Positions 1 through 5,202 of a DNA stretch of 5,202 nucleotides are shown here, piece by piece (within the stretch, counting starts at the first letter, position 1; every line of letters begins with the position of its first letter). A model generated the notes under the pieces. It searched no databases and was not told where the DNA came from. It saw nothing but the letters and a program-made list of their open reading frames with translations. The translations under genes were made by a program, and so were the position numbers. The stretch covers positions 1 through 5,202 of the forward strand of contig CAJXJM010000209.1 in assembly GCA_913054205.1 (NCBI GenBank), given 5' to 3'. Origin of the DNA: an uncultured Rhodospirillaceae bacterium (GTDB taxonomy: Bacteria > Pseudomonadota > Alphaproteobacteria > Rhodospirillales > UBA2165).

Positions 1-7
1 TGCCACC

Positions 8-27
8 TCAACCGGTCAACGCAACAC
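8..27 (+). repeat. Terminal inverted repeat of the IS30 remnant, transposase 3' end
   Basis: TCAACCGGTCAACGCAACAC pairs with 593-612 in inverted orientation at 16 of 20 positions. It covers the stop codon and last residues (CVALTG) of the transposase, an overlap seen in IS30-family elements. The true outer limit may lie further left, outside the window. Confidence 0.65.
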
Positions 28-559
28 ATGCGTTAAATCTCTCTGCCGGCGTTTCAAACTCCAGTGTTTTGCGAGGCCTTTCATTGAGCTGCCGCGCCAC
101 TTTGTTTAAATGAGCCTGCGAGTGCACCGACAAGTCCGTTCCTTTGGGGAAGTATTGCCGGAGCAGACCATTTGTATTCTCATTAGAGCCTCTCTGCCAA
201 GGACTTTGCGGATCACAAAAATAGACATCGATGTCAGTCGCCAGGGTAAACTGCTGATGAGCCGCAAGCTCTTTGCCCCGATCCCAGGTTAGAGATTTGT
301 AGAGTTCTGTCGGTAATTTCTTGGCATGCCTGGTAAGGGCAGACACAACCGTTTGAGTATCCTTGCTGGTCACCTTCAACCTTGAGCGACGACGGGGTGG
401 TCGTCGTATCCCACCCAATGGCGAAATCTGGAAATAAATCGATGAGGATGGCTTACCAAATGCTCGTCCAATCGCTCTCAGTGACTCACCTCGTTGCCAG
501 CGATCCCACATCTCCGTTCGCTCTCGGGTGGTAAAACCACGACGATATCTTTGAACCAT
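8..559 (-). pseudogene. IS30-family transposase with internal in-frame deletion
   Basis: The N-terminal part (from MVQRYRRGF, ending near PRRRSRL) resembles the first helix-turn-helix region of IS30-family transposases. The sequence then jumps at about position 377 to KVTSKDTQTVV, which in intact relatives lies well inside the DDE catalytic core. About 170-190 residues are missing by my recollection of full-length relatives. The lost part includes the second DNA-binding region and the first catalytic aspartate (the GHWEGDL-type motif). The second aspartate (LTWDRG) and the glutamate (GSNENTNG) remain, as does the conserved C-terminal tail NERPRKTLEFETPAERF. The protein should therefore be catalytically dead. 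The frame can be extended to an ATG at 574, but that codon has no usable ribosome-binding spacing. The ATG at 559 has GGAG nine bases upstream, so I prefer it. Confidence 0.85.
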
Positions 560-592
560 AATCAAACACTCCATCTTTCCAATTAAGATAAA

Positions 593-612
593 GTGTTGCG
601 TCGATCAATTGA
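593..612 (-). repeat. Terminal inverted repeat of the IS30 remnant, transposase 5' end
   Basis: Read on the minus strand this is TCAATTGATCGACGCAACAC, the partner of 8-27. It lies just upstream of the transposase start, where the left end of an IS30-type element is expected. The adjacent outer bases (613 onward) do not match the bases outside the other repeat, so no target duplication can be claimed. Confidence 0.65.
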
Positions 613-624
613 GATCACCGCCAT

Positions 625-637
625 AAGCGGACATTGG
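625..637 (+). repeat. Single arm of the AATGTCCGCTT palindromic repeat
   Basis: AAGCGGACATTGG is identical over 13 bases to the outer right arm of the large palindrome at the other end of the window (5085-5097). Only one arm is present here, between the insertion-sequence end and the stop codon of the CoA ligase gene. It may be a decayed or interrupted copy of the same repeat family. A 13-base match alone does not prove this. Confidence 0.45.
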
Positions 638-651
638 AGCCACAAAATTCG

Positions 652-2220
652 CTATTTTAAATTACCCCGCTCAAAAGTTTTTCGGAGCGCCATCTTGTCG
701 ATCTTTGCGGCGGGGGTTTTGGGAAGTGAGGCGACAATATTTACCGCTGAGGGCACTTTGAACTTGGCCAGATTTTCTTTGCAATAATCGATGATCTCGT
801 CGGCTGTGACAGTTGCCCCTTCCGTTGTCACAACGAAAGCCTGGATGGCCTCGCCGCGATGAGAATCTGGCACACCAATGGCAGCGGCTTCTTGAATTTC
901 TGGATGAGCAAAAAGAATTTCGTCAATTTCACGGGGGAATACATTAAAGCCGCCGACATTAACCATGTCTTTCTTACGATCAACAATGGTTATCCGGCCA
1001 TCTTCATCAATAAATCCAATATCGCCTGTATAGAGCCAACCCTCCCGGATGGCGTCTGCCGTCTCAACAGGCCGGTTCCAATAGCTGGTGATCATTTGCG
1101 GACCGCGAATTCGAAGTTCTCCGGCTTCGCCTACAGCCATGACATCGACACCCGTTTCGGGATCAACGGCCTCGATTTCAGTCATCACGCAAGGCAGGCC
1201 AACTGATCCGATTTTATTCGGACGGTCACTCGGGTTGCCGCTTAGGGGGGCCGCCTCTGACATTCCCCATAATTCATGCACCGTGTTGCCCGAGGCGTCT
1301 TCCCACGCAGCAATTGTTGCATCGGCAAAGGCTGATCCGCCACCAAGGCAAAGGTGCAGTTGGCTGAGGTCTGTTTCTTTCAACGTTGGAACAGCCAGCA
1401 ACGCATTGTAGATAACAGAAGGCCCACCGGCAAAAATGGTTGCCTTGGTGCGGGCGATCTCCGAGACAACGACATCTGGAATAAATTTTGGCACTAAAAC
1501 GACAGTGTTGCAGCCATACATCGGCGCAACCAAGGAAACGCACCATCCCCAAATATGAGATACTGGCGCTACGTTCAGCCAGATGTCGCCGGCAATTGGC
1601 GTGCTGTATAGTCCATCCATCGATTTTGCCATCGCCAGCATCATCGCATGTGTGTGCATGGCTCCTTTAGGCAGTCCTGTTGTGCCGCCTGTATAGGCCA
1701 AAAGGGCCAGATCGGTGCTTGTAGGCAATGGCTCCGGAAGTTTTATATCGCGATTTCCACGCCACTGATCAATCGCGATCTGCTCATCCTCGAAAGTATA
1801 AAAATGCGCGACACCATTCGCCTCAGCCAAGGGTGCCAACACTTCTTCATGAACGGAATCGCAAAGGATTACGGTTGGCGCAGCATCTTTGACGAGGGGC
1901 CGAAGTTCGTTCTCGGTGTAAAGCGGATTGAACATGATAACTTGAGCGCCCGCCGCCCAGACTGCATTTGCGGCGACAGCGGTCTCAATTGAATTGGCCT
2001 TTAGAACAACGACCCGTTCACCCTTGGCACCCATCTCAATCAAATTGCGAGCTAAACCCGCGACACAGGCATAATAATCGGCAAAAGTAATTTCATTTTC
2101 ACCGCTAATGACAGCGGTATGGCCCGGATGTTCTTTTGCCGCATGGGCGAGCATGTGAACCATGGAGTCAAATTCAGGACGTTGGTGCTCGGGAGCTCGC
2201 TGTGAATTCGCGTTGGTCAT
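652..2220 (-). CDS. Acyl-CoA ligase (class I adenylate-forming, FadD/AlkK-like)
   Basis: This 522-residue cytoplasmic enzyme should activate a carboxylic acid with ATP to an acyl-adenylate and pass it to coenzyme A. The adenylate-forming motifs appear in order: the phosphate-binding loop YTGGTTGLPKG (176-186), the A5 motif ELWGMSE (316-322), the A7 motif YTGD (397-400), the hinge DRKKDMVNVGGFNVFPREIDE (414 onward), and the C-terminal catalytic lysine K506 in PKTPAAKI. That last motif is normally PKTxxGK, so the glycine is replaced by alanine while the lysine is kept. Length is normal for the family. The ATG is preceded by AGAGGAG ten bases upstream (2231-2237), which overlaps the stop codon region of the preceding iron-sulfur gene, only 15 nt away. 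This makes it the last gene of an operon. The WGMSE form recalls medium-chain or aliphatic acid ligases, but the substrate (fatty, aromatic or other acid) cannot be decided. Confidence 0.93.
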   Translation of the reverse strand: MTNANSQRAPEHQRPEFDSMVHMLAHAAKEHPGHTAVISGENEITFADYYACVAGLARNLIEMGAKGERVVVLKANSIETAVAANAVWAAGAQVIMFNPLYTENELRPLVKDAAPTVILCDSVHEEVLAPLAEANGVAHFYTFEDEQIAIDQWRGNRDIKLPEPLPTSTDLALLAYTGGTTGLPKGAMHTHAMMLAMAKSMDGLYSTPIAGDIWLNVAPVSHIWGWCVSLVAPMYGCNTVVLVPKFIPDVVVSEIARTKATIFAGGPSVIYNALLAVPTLKETDLSQLHLCLGGGSAFADATIAAWEDASGNTVHELWGMSEAAPLSGNPSDRPNKIGSVGLPCVMTEIEAVDPETGVDVMAVGEAGELRIRGPQMITSYWNRPVETADAIREGWLYTGDIGFIDEDGRITIVDRKKDMVNVGGFNVFPREIDEILFAHPEIQEAAAIGVPDSHRGEAIQAFVVTTEGATVTADEIIDYCKENLAKFKVPSAVNIVASLPKTPAAKIDKMALRKTFERGNLK

Positions 2221-2230
2221 AAAAAATACT

Positions 2231-2237
2231 CTCCTCT
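2231..2237 (-). promoter_or_regulatory. Ribosome-binding site of the acyl-CoA ligase
   Basis: On the minus strand AGAGGAG lies ten bases before the ATG at 2220. It overlaps the TAG stop codon (2236-2238) of the upstream gene, so ribosomes finishing that gene end on the initiation site of the next. This supports co-transcription and possible translational coupling. Confidence 0.75.
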
Positions 2238-3222
2238 AATTTCCTGGATTAAATTCGCCGATCCAGCGGCGTTGTTTTTCATAAGCTTTTGGCAGGGTTG
2301 CTTCCGCCACCATCGCCTCAAGACGTTTTAGTTTTTCTGGAGTCTCTTCTGGAATTTTATCAACCCACTTTTTCAACAATTTCTCGTAATCGTCGCCCAC
2401 GGGACAAACATCGGCGCAGCGACGGCAGCCGGTGATGATGCCACTGCCGCGCAACATCGCCTGAAAAATCTCGGAGGATTCCATGCCGCGCAGTTTGGCG
2501 ATCTGCTGCAACTGATCCTCTTCGGTCAAAATACTGGTGAGGTAATTGGACATAAACTCAAAACCAAAGGGGGAGCGAAAGGTGTCGCAAGCTGCCCAAT
2601 CCCGATCCCAATGTTGCACGGCGTCAGCAGGGCAGGCATTGAGGCAGCGACCACATTCAGGCCCAAGACAGAGAGCCTCTTCCATTTTGGAGTCGGGCGC
2701 TATATCGGCAGACGTCATCACCAGTCCCAAAATAACCCGCGGGCCGTATTCCGGCGTGATGAGTTGATGGTTAAGACCCAAGGTGCCGAGACCAGCCTCT
2801 ACGGCTGCGTGTTCTGCAGATAAAGGATGAGTTGCCTGAGTATCTTGGCCCTTGGTAAATTTAAGCGGATCAACGTGATGATAAGGAACAAGCAATGCCG
2901 GTGCGCCGTTATCCTCCATCCAAAAAACCAAATCCAGCGCAAGCTCTTCCAAAGCCGAGATCAATAGCTCATCCCCATAGAACTTGTGCTGATCATTCCA
3001 AGCCGGCAGGCGCGATGTTGCAAAGCTGATGCGTTTAGCCAGCACAATCACCCGGGCACCATCGATTTCAGTTATGTGAGACGGCGTGCGAGGATTTTTG
3101 GGGTCGGGCGGAAATTGATCCATCGTTGCGCCATCGGCTATGCCCACCAAATCAGCACCAAGTTCTTTGGCTTTCGCTTTGATTTTGTCCGCGGTTAAGG
3201 ATGTTGGGATAAGGTCGTTCAT
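2236..3222 (-). CDS. QueG/reductive-dehalogenase-like 2[4Fe-4S] protein, second paralog
   Basis: This 328-residue protein has exactly eight cysteines, in the order known from epoxyqueuosine reductase (QueG) and reductive dehalogenases: C185-x4-C190-x2-C193-x3-C197-P, a lone C212, then C266-x2-C269-x3-C273-P. These should bind two [4Fe-4S] clusters. The N-terminal two thirds (GADLVGIAD, ARVIVLAKR, HAAVEAGLGTLGLN, PEYGPRVILG) resembles the corrinoid-binding nitroreductase-like fold of these families, so a B12-dependent reductase role is plausible but inferred. No signal or twin-arginine peptide and no membrane segment is seen, so it should be cytoplasmic. The C-terminal HEAT-like region of true QueG is absent, which argues against tRNA modification. 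Its ATG overlaps the TGA of the upstream paralog (ATGA, 3219-3222). No strong ribosome-binding site precedes it, so its translation probably depends on the upstream gene. Plausible functions are reduction of a corrinoid-dependent substrate or electron transfer to its paralog. Confidence 0.85.
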   Translation of the reverse strand: MNDLIPTSLTADKIKAKAKELGADLVGIADGATMDQFPPDPKNPRTPSHITEIDGARVIVLAKRISFATSRLPAWNDQHKFYGDELLISALEELALDLVFWMEDNGAPALLVPYHHVDPLKFTKGQDTQATHPLSAEHAAVEAGLGTLGLNHQLITPEYGPRVILGLVMTSADIAPDSKMEEALCLGPECGRCLNACPADAVQHWDRDWAACDTFRSPFGFEFMSNYLTSILTEEDQLQQIAKLRGMESSEIFQAMLRGSGIITGCRRCADVCPVGDDYEKLLKKWVDKIPEETPEKLKRLEAMVAEATLPKAYEKQRRWIGEFNPGN

Positions 3223-4235
3223 TGCGCTTTTTCTGCCTTGTACTTTTTACGTTGATCCTTGGCTGCTTTGCCGGTGTAGCCGTCAGGGCCGACCCAGCGT
3301 GCATTCCAATCGTTCAAGCCCGGCACGTCTCCGCCCATTTGCCGGGCTGCTTTATAGGTTTGACCTTTGGCGATCCGTTCCGGCGTCGTTTCCGGAATAA
3401 CCTTTTGCGGTTCAGCCAGAAATTCATGATAGTCATCGCCCACTGGACAGACCGCCGTGCAGCGGGGACAGGTGCCAAAACAGCCCCAGACGCGTGTCAG
3501 ACCTTGCCAGTAATGTAGCAATTGATGGGAATTCAAGGCTTCTTTTCGACCGGTGTCATCGGCCACAATAAATTTGTTGAAAAGATCAGCCGCGCCATAA
3601 AAGCCGGTTGTTTGTGCTTCGATCGAGCATTGCCGTTTATCGATATGAAAGTGCAATACGGCATCCGTTGGGCAAGCGTAAAGGCAGCGTGAGCAGCCTT
3701 CGCCAATGCACAATTGTTCGGTCATGGGCTCGCCCGGTTCCAGCTCCGCATCTGTTACCACAACCGCCAAGTTGACGCGCGGCCCATATTCGACACACAT
3801 GAAATTGACACCCAATCCAAGCGTTCCCATTCCTGCCTCTACGGCGAGATGGCGGAGGCTAAGGTGGCCGTAAGTGCCGGACTTTAATTCCCAATCGGTC
3901 GAATTGTTGTTCATGACGAGACCAAAAAATCCCTGTCTTTCGAGCTTTTCAGAAACGCGCCGGGCAATTTTATCAAGCCGGCGATTAATCATCATGTTCA
4001 TCATCTGATAGGGTTCAGGCTCTCGGGTTCGAAAGCTTGCGACCGGCACACGGAGCGCCAGGACGATTATACTTTTTGCATCCGGCGTCATCCGCTCAGG
4101 CGTTTGGGGCCAACGTGGATCCGGTGGAAAAGCATTTAAGGTTTCGGCGCTCGCAATGCCAGCCAAATCAGCGCCGCAATTCTTGGCAATCTGAATAACA
4201 TCTAGGGATGATAAGCCACCCGTTGTTTTTGGCAA
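3219..4235 (-). CDS. QueG/reductive-dehalogenase-like 2[4Fe-4S] protein, first paralog (TTG start)
   Basis: This is a paralog of the following gene, about 338 residues from the chosen start. Numbered from that start, the cluster ligands are C176-x4-C181-x2-C184-x3-C188-P, C203, and C256-x2-C259-x3-C263-P, with an extra C252 four residues before the last set. Shared blocks with the neighbour include GADLxGIA, FPPDP, AVEAGxGTLGL, EYGPRV and CPVGDDY. It differs in the middle: a Met/Asn-rich stretch (MMNMMINRR, MNNNSTDWE) stands where the neighbour has YHHVDPLKF, so the two may not have equal roles. I chose TTG at 4235 because AGGAGG lies eight bases upstream (4244-4249) and because this start aligns without gaps with residue 1 of the paralog. 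The upstream in-frame ATGs at 4265 and 4259 have no ribosome-binding site and fall inside a palindromic operator. A cytoplasmic corrinoid/iron-sulfur reductase, perhaps a heterodimer with its neighbour, is inferred. Confidence 0.85.
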   Translation of the reverse strand: MPKTTGGLSSLDVIQIAKNCGADLAGIASAETLNAFPPDPRWPQTPERMTPDAKSIIVLALRVPVASFRTREPEPYQMMNMMINRRLDKIARRVSEKLERQGFFGLVMNNNSTDWELKSGTYGHLSLRHLAVEAGMGTLGLGVNFMCVEYGPRVNLAVVVTDAELEPGEPMTEQLCIGEGCSRCLYACPTDAVLHFHIDKRQCSIEAQTTGFYGAADLFNKFIVADDTGRKEALNSHQLLHYWQGLTRVWGCFGTCPRCTAVCPVGDDYHEFLAEPQKVIPETTPERIAKGQTYKAARQMGGDVPGLNDWNARWVGPDGYTGKAAKDQRKKYKAEKAQ

Positions 4236-4243
4236 TTCTTCGC

Positions 4244-4249
4244 CCTCCT
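4244..4249 (-). promoter_or_regulatory. Ribosome-binding site deciding a TTG start
   Basis: A perfect AGGAGG on the minus strand sits eight bases before TTG (4235-4233), the start codon I assign to the first iron-sulfur paralog. The upstream in-frame ATG codons (4265, 4259) have no comparable site. Confidence 0.7.
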
Positions 4250-4254
4250 TTCCT

Positions 4255-4284
4255 ACCATACCCATAGGTATGGATAGCCGTCAA
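4255..4284 (-). promoter_or_regulatory. Possible internal promoter of the reductase/ligase operon
   Basis: On the minus strand TTGACG (4279-4284) is followed after 18 bases by TATGGT (4255-4260), a fair sigma70-like pair. The first box overlaps the stop codon of the TetR gene and the second lies in the palindromic operator, so a bound repressor would block it. A start site a few bases on would leave a leader of only about 12 bases, with the AGGAGG near its 5' end. This weakens the call. Confidence 0.3.
4256..4273. promoter_or_regulatory. Putative TetR operator upstream of the reductase operon
   Basis: CCATACC-CATA-GGTATGG is a perfect 7-bp inverted repeat with a 4-base centre, in the 45-nt gap between the TetR gene and the first iron-sulfur gene. 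Its ATAC-N6-GTAT core recurs with the same spacing upstream of the TetR gene (4892-4909). The size, symmetry and position fit a TetR-family binding site. Binding by the neighbouring TetR protein is inferred. Confidence 0.65.
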
Positions 4285-4856
4285 GAATTAGCAGCTTTAC
4301 TTTCAAACAGCGAATCAAGGCAGGCCCATAGCAATTCTTCCCGGCTTTGCTCCTTCATCGGCGCAGCAATTATAATTTCTCCAACATAAAGCGAAAACAG
4401 CAACCAGGCTTTAGCTTCGGCAATTTTAGGGTCGTCATAAATTTCGCCGAACAATCCGCGCATATAGTCCATCCGGCGCTCATCTTCTCGGGCAATAATT
4501 TCCCCTATTTTGGGATCTTTACGCCCCCAATCCCGAAGCGCTAACTCTAAATTTAATTGATCGCCATAACGCTTAAATATGATGCCTGACATATGTTTGA
4601 GGCGCCGCTTTCCATCCCCGCCAACGCGATCAACTTCTTTGAAAACCACTTCTGATCCGGTTTTTTCCCAATGCTCCAGCATTGCCTGGAGGAGGTCTTC
4701 ACGGTCTTTGAAATGCCAATAAAAACTGCCTTTGGTGACTGAAAGATCGCGTGCTAAAGCGGCAATGCTAACCTTATCAATACCTTCATCGGTAAGTTTC
4801 TGAAGAGCCCGGTTAATCCAATTTTTGCGGCTTAGACTGCGTAGAGGCTTATCCAT
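4281..4856 (-). CDS. TetR-family transcriptional regulator
   Basis: This 191-residue protein is of normal TetR length. An N-terminal helix-turn-helix (about residues 10-57) shows the typical order: RALQKLTDEGIDKVSIAALA, then the recognition segment LSVTKGSFYWHFKDREDLL. The C-terminal helical half (about 60-190) would bind a ligand and form the dimer, and its sequence gives no clue to the ligand. The ATG at 4856 is preceded by a weak AAGGGTG about eight bases upstream. The gene lies directly upstream of the reductase/ligase operon in the same direction, and similar palindromes lie before it and after it. The simplest reading is a repressor controlling both itself and the operon. The inducer could be the pathway acid or its CoA thioester, as in other TetR regulators next to acyl-CoA genes, but this is conjecture. 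Confidence 0.92.
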   Translation of the reverse strand: MDKPLRSLSRKNWINRALQKLTDEGIDKVSIAALARDLSVTKGSFYWHFKDREDLLQAMLEHWEKTGSEVVFKEVDRVGGDGKRRLKHMSGIIFKRYGDQLNLELALRDWGRKDPKIGEIIAREDERRMDYMRGLFGEIYDDPKIAEAKAWLLFSLYVGEIIIAAPMKEQSREELLWACLDSLFESKAANS

Positions 4857-4891
4857 TTAATTTTCACCCTTAAATTACCTTCTTGCCAGAA

Positions 4892-4909
4892 ACATACCCT
4901 AGAGTATTG
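4892..4909. promoter_or_regulatory. Second putative TetR operator, upstream of the TetR gene
   Basis: ACATACCCTAGAGTATTG matches the operator at 4256-4273 at 12 of 18 positions and keeps both ATAC and GTAT half-site cores with the identical 6-base spacing. It lies 35 bases before the TetR start codon. A possible -35 box TTGAAA (4919-4924, minus strand) is followed after 17 bases by a weak TAGGGT (4896-4901) inside the operator. Negative autoregulation is the likely meaning. Confidence 0.5.
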
Positions 4910-4972
4910 AATTTATTTTTTCAAATATCGCATCGCGCCTCTGATAATGGCTATTTGTTGGAAAATAATGGT

Positions 4973-5095
4973 AATGTCCGCTTTGGGTCATTAGCGGACT
5001 CTTTTGAGTTATGTCGATAATGTCCGCTTTTGGGGGTAAAGCAGACCCCATTTCCAGCGTATGAAAGAGTCCGCTATTAGCCACAAGCGGACATT
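4973..5095. repeat. 123-bp nested palindromic repeat with GTCCGC cores
   Basis: Three pairs of arms share one centre at position 5034. The outer arms are AATGTCCGCTT (4973-4983) and AAGCGGACATT (5085-5095), 11 of 11. The middle arms are TAGCGGACTCTTT (4992-5004) and AAAGAGTCCGCTA (5064-5076), 13 of 13. The inner arms are GTCCGCTTT (5022-5030) and AAAGCAGAC (5038-5046), 8 of 9, with a 7-base G-rich loop. The segments between the arms do not pair. The same GTCCGC core is used in all three pairs, reversed in the middle one. Translated on the minus strand the inner part gives SALPPKADI, a phantom peptide I recall from many alphaproteobacterial annotations, which points to a widespread repeat family. 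It could form a long branched hairpin in RNA or a cruciform in DNA. Confidence 0.75.
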
Positions 5096-5202
5096 GGCCG
5101 TCCAGCGTTTCTGCCATTTCTTCATTCAAGACTAATTAACTATCTTTATTGTGGTCACAGGAACCGTCCCCAATTCATTTAGGTCGTTTAATAATGTTGC
5201 TA
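5096..5202. other. Non-coding end of the window with a possible repeat fragment
   Basis: No gene, RNA or terminator is visible here. The stretch GGTCACAGGAACCGTCCCC (5153-5171) resembles a motif I recall near REP-associated transposase genes in other bacteria, but a single copy without a partner cannot establish that. The rest is AT-rich and featureless to me. Confidence 0.3.

Larger units (their letters stand above)
8..612 (-). mobile_element. Internally deleted IS30-family insertion sequence remnant
   Basis: This is a short IS30-family element that still has both ends. The sequence TCAACCGGTCAACGCAACAC (8-27) matches the reverse complement of 593-612 (TCAATTGATCGACGCAACAC) at 16 of 20 positions, with an uninterrupted ACGCAACAC core. 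The left repeat overlaps the last codons of the transposase, as is common in this family. The transposase frame between the ends is continuous but lacks its middle third, so the element is about half the size of a normal IS30-type element (roughly 1.1-1.2 kb by family knowledge). It cannot make an active transposase but could still be moved by one supplied in trans. I found no convincing target-site duplication. The outer edge is uncertain because only 7 bases lie beyond the left repeat in this window. Confidence 0.75.

Noticed and set aside
1..620. A target-site duplication around the IS remnant
   Set aside because: The bases next to the two inverted repeats do not match. CACC occurs near both ends (4-7 and 616-619) but at unequal distances, so it is not convincing.
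859..1992. Several plus-strand open frames opposite the CoA ligase (859-1206, 1088-1411, 1488-1670, 1648-1992), and the minus-strand frame 1274-1552
   Set aside because: They lie wholly inside the well-supported ligase gene, show no domain, and look like shadows of its codon use.
2546..3518. Plus-strand open frames opposite the two iron-sulfur genes
   Set aside because: They are antisense shadows. Their cysteine- and arginine-rich composition comes from the opposite strand, and they have no family resemblance.
2236..4235. Calling either iron-sulfur gene queG (epoxyqueuosine reductase)
   Set aside because: The cysteine pattern fits the superfamily, but both proteins are short of the QueG C-terminal region. 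They also occur as a tandem pair with a CoA ligase, unlike a tRNA-modification gene.
3219..4265. ATG at 4265 as the start of the first iron-sulfur paralog
   Set aside because: It has no ribosome-binding site and lies inside a perfect palindrome. TTG at 4235 has an ideal AGGAGG and aligns with the start of the paralog.
4973..5095. The palindrome as an ordinary rho-independent terminator or a CRISPR unit
   Set aside because: The stem is interrupted by unpaired segments with no T-run after it. There are no regularly spaced direct repeats with unique spacers.
4899..5129. A 76-residue open frame on the minus strand as a real gene
   Set aside because: It runs across the 123-bp palindrome and the operator. 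It has no recognisable domain and contains the SALPPKADI peptide, which is explained by the repeat.

Overview
The window is about 5.2 kb and probably comes from an alphaproteobacterium of moderate GC content. This rests on the family resemblance of the genes and on an intergenic repeat whose minus-strand translation contains 'SALPPKADI', a phantom peptide I recall from many alphaproteobacterial annotations. I cannot name the genus from sequence alone. All credible genes lie on the minus strand, so transcription runs from high to low coordinates.

Layout in the direction of transcription. (1) 4857-5202 has no gene. It holds a low-confidence repeat-like motif at its outer edge, a 123-bp nested palindrome (4973-5095) and a putative operator just upstream of the regulator gene. 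(2) 4281-4856 encodes a TetR-family regulator. (3) A 45-nt gap contains a clean 18-bp palindrome, the likely second operator. (4) 3219-4235 and 2236-3222 encode two paralogous cytoplasmic iron-sulfur proteins of the QueG/reductive-dehalogenase-like superfamily (COG1600 type). They are joined by an ATGA stop/start overlap. (5) 652-2220 encodes a class I adenylate-forming acyl-CoA ligase, 15 nt downstream of the second iron-sulfur gene. (6) 8-612 is an internally deleted IS30-family element with recognisable ends, 40 nt past the end of the operon.

The four genes look like one regulated metabolic unit. An acid would be activated to its CoA thioester by the ligase, and a corrinoid/[4Fe-4S] reductase pair would act on the acid or its thioester. 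The TetR protein would control both its own gene and the operon through two operators with the same ATAC-N6-GTAT core. The substrate cannot be read from the sequence. The most interesting points are the unassigned pair of reductase-like paralogs coupled to a CoA ligase, the duplicated operator, the evidence that the first reductase gene starts at TTG rather than at ATGs lying inside the operator, and the symmetric palindromic repeat.
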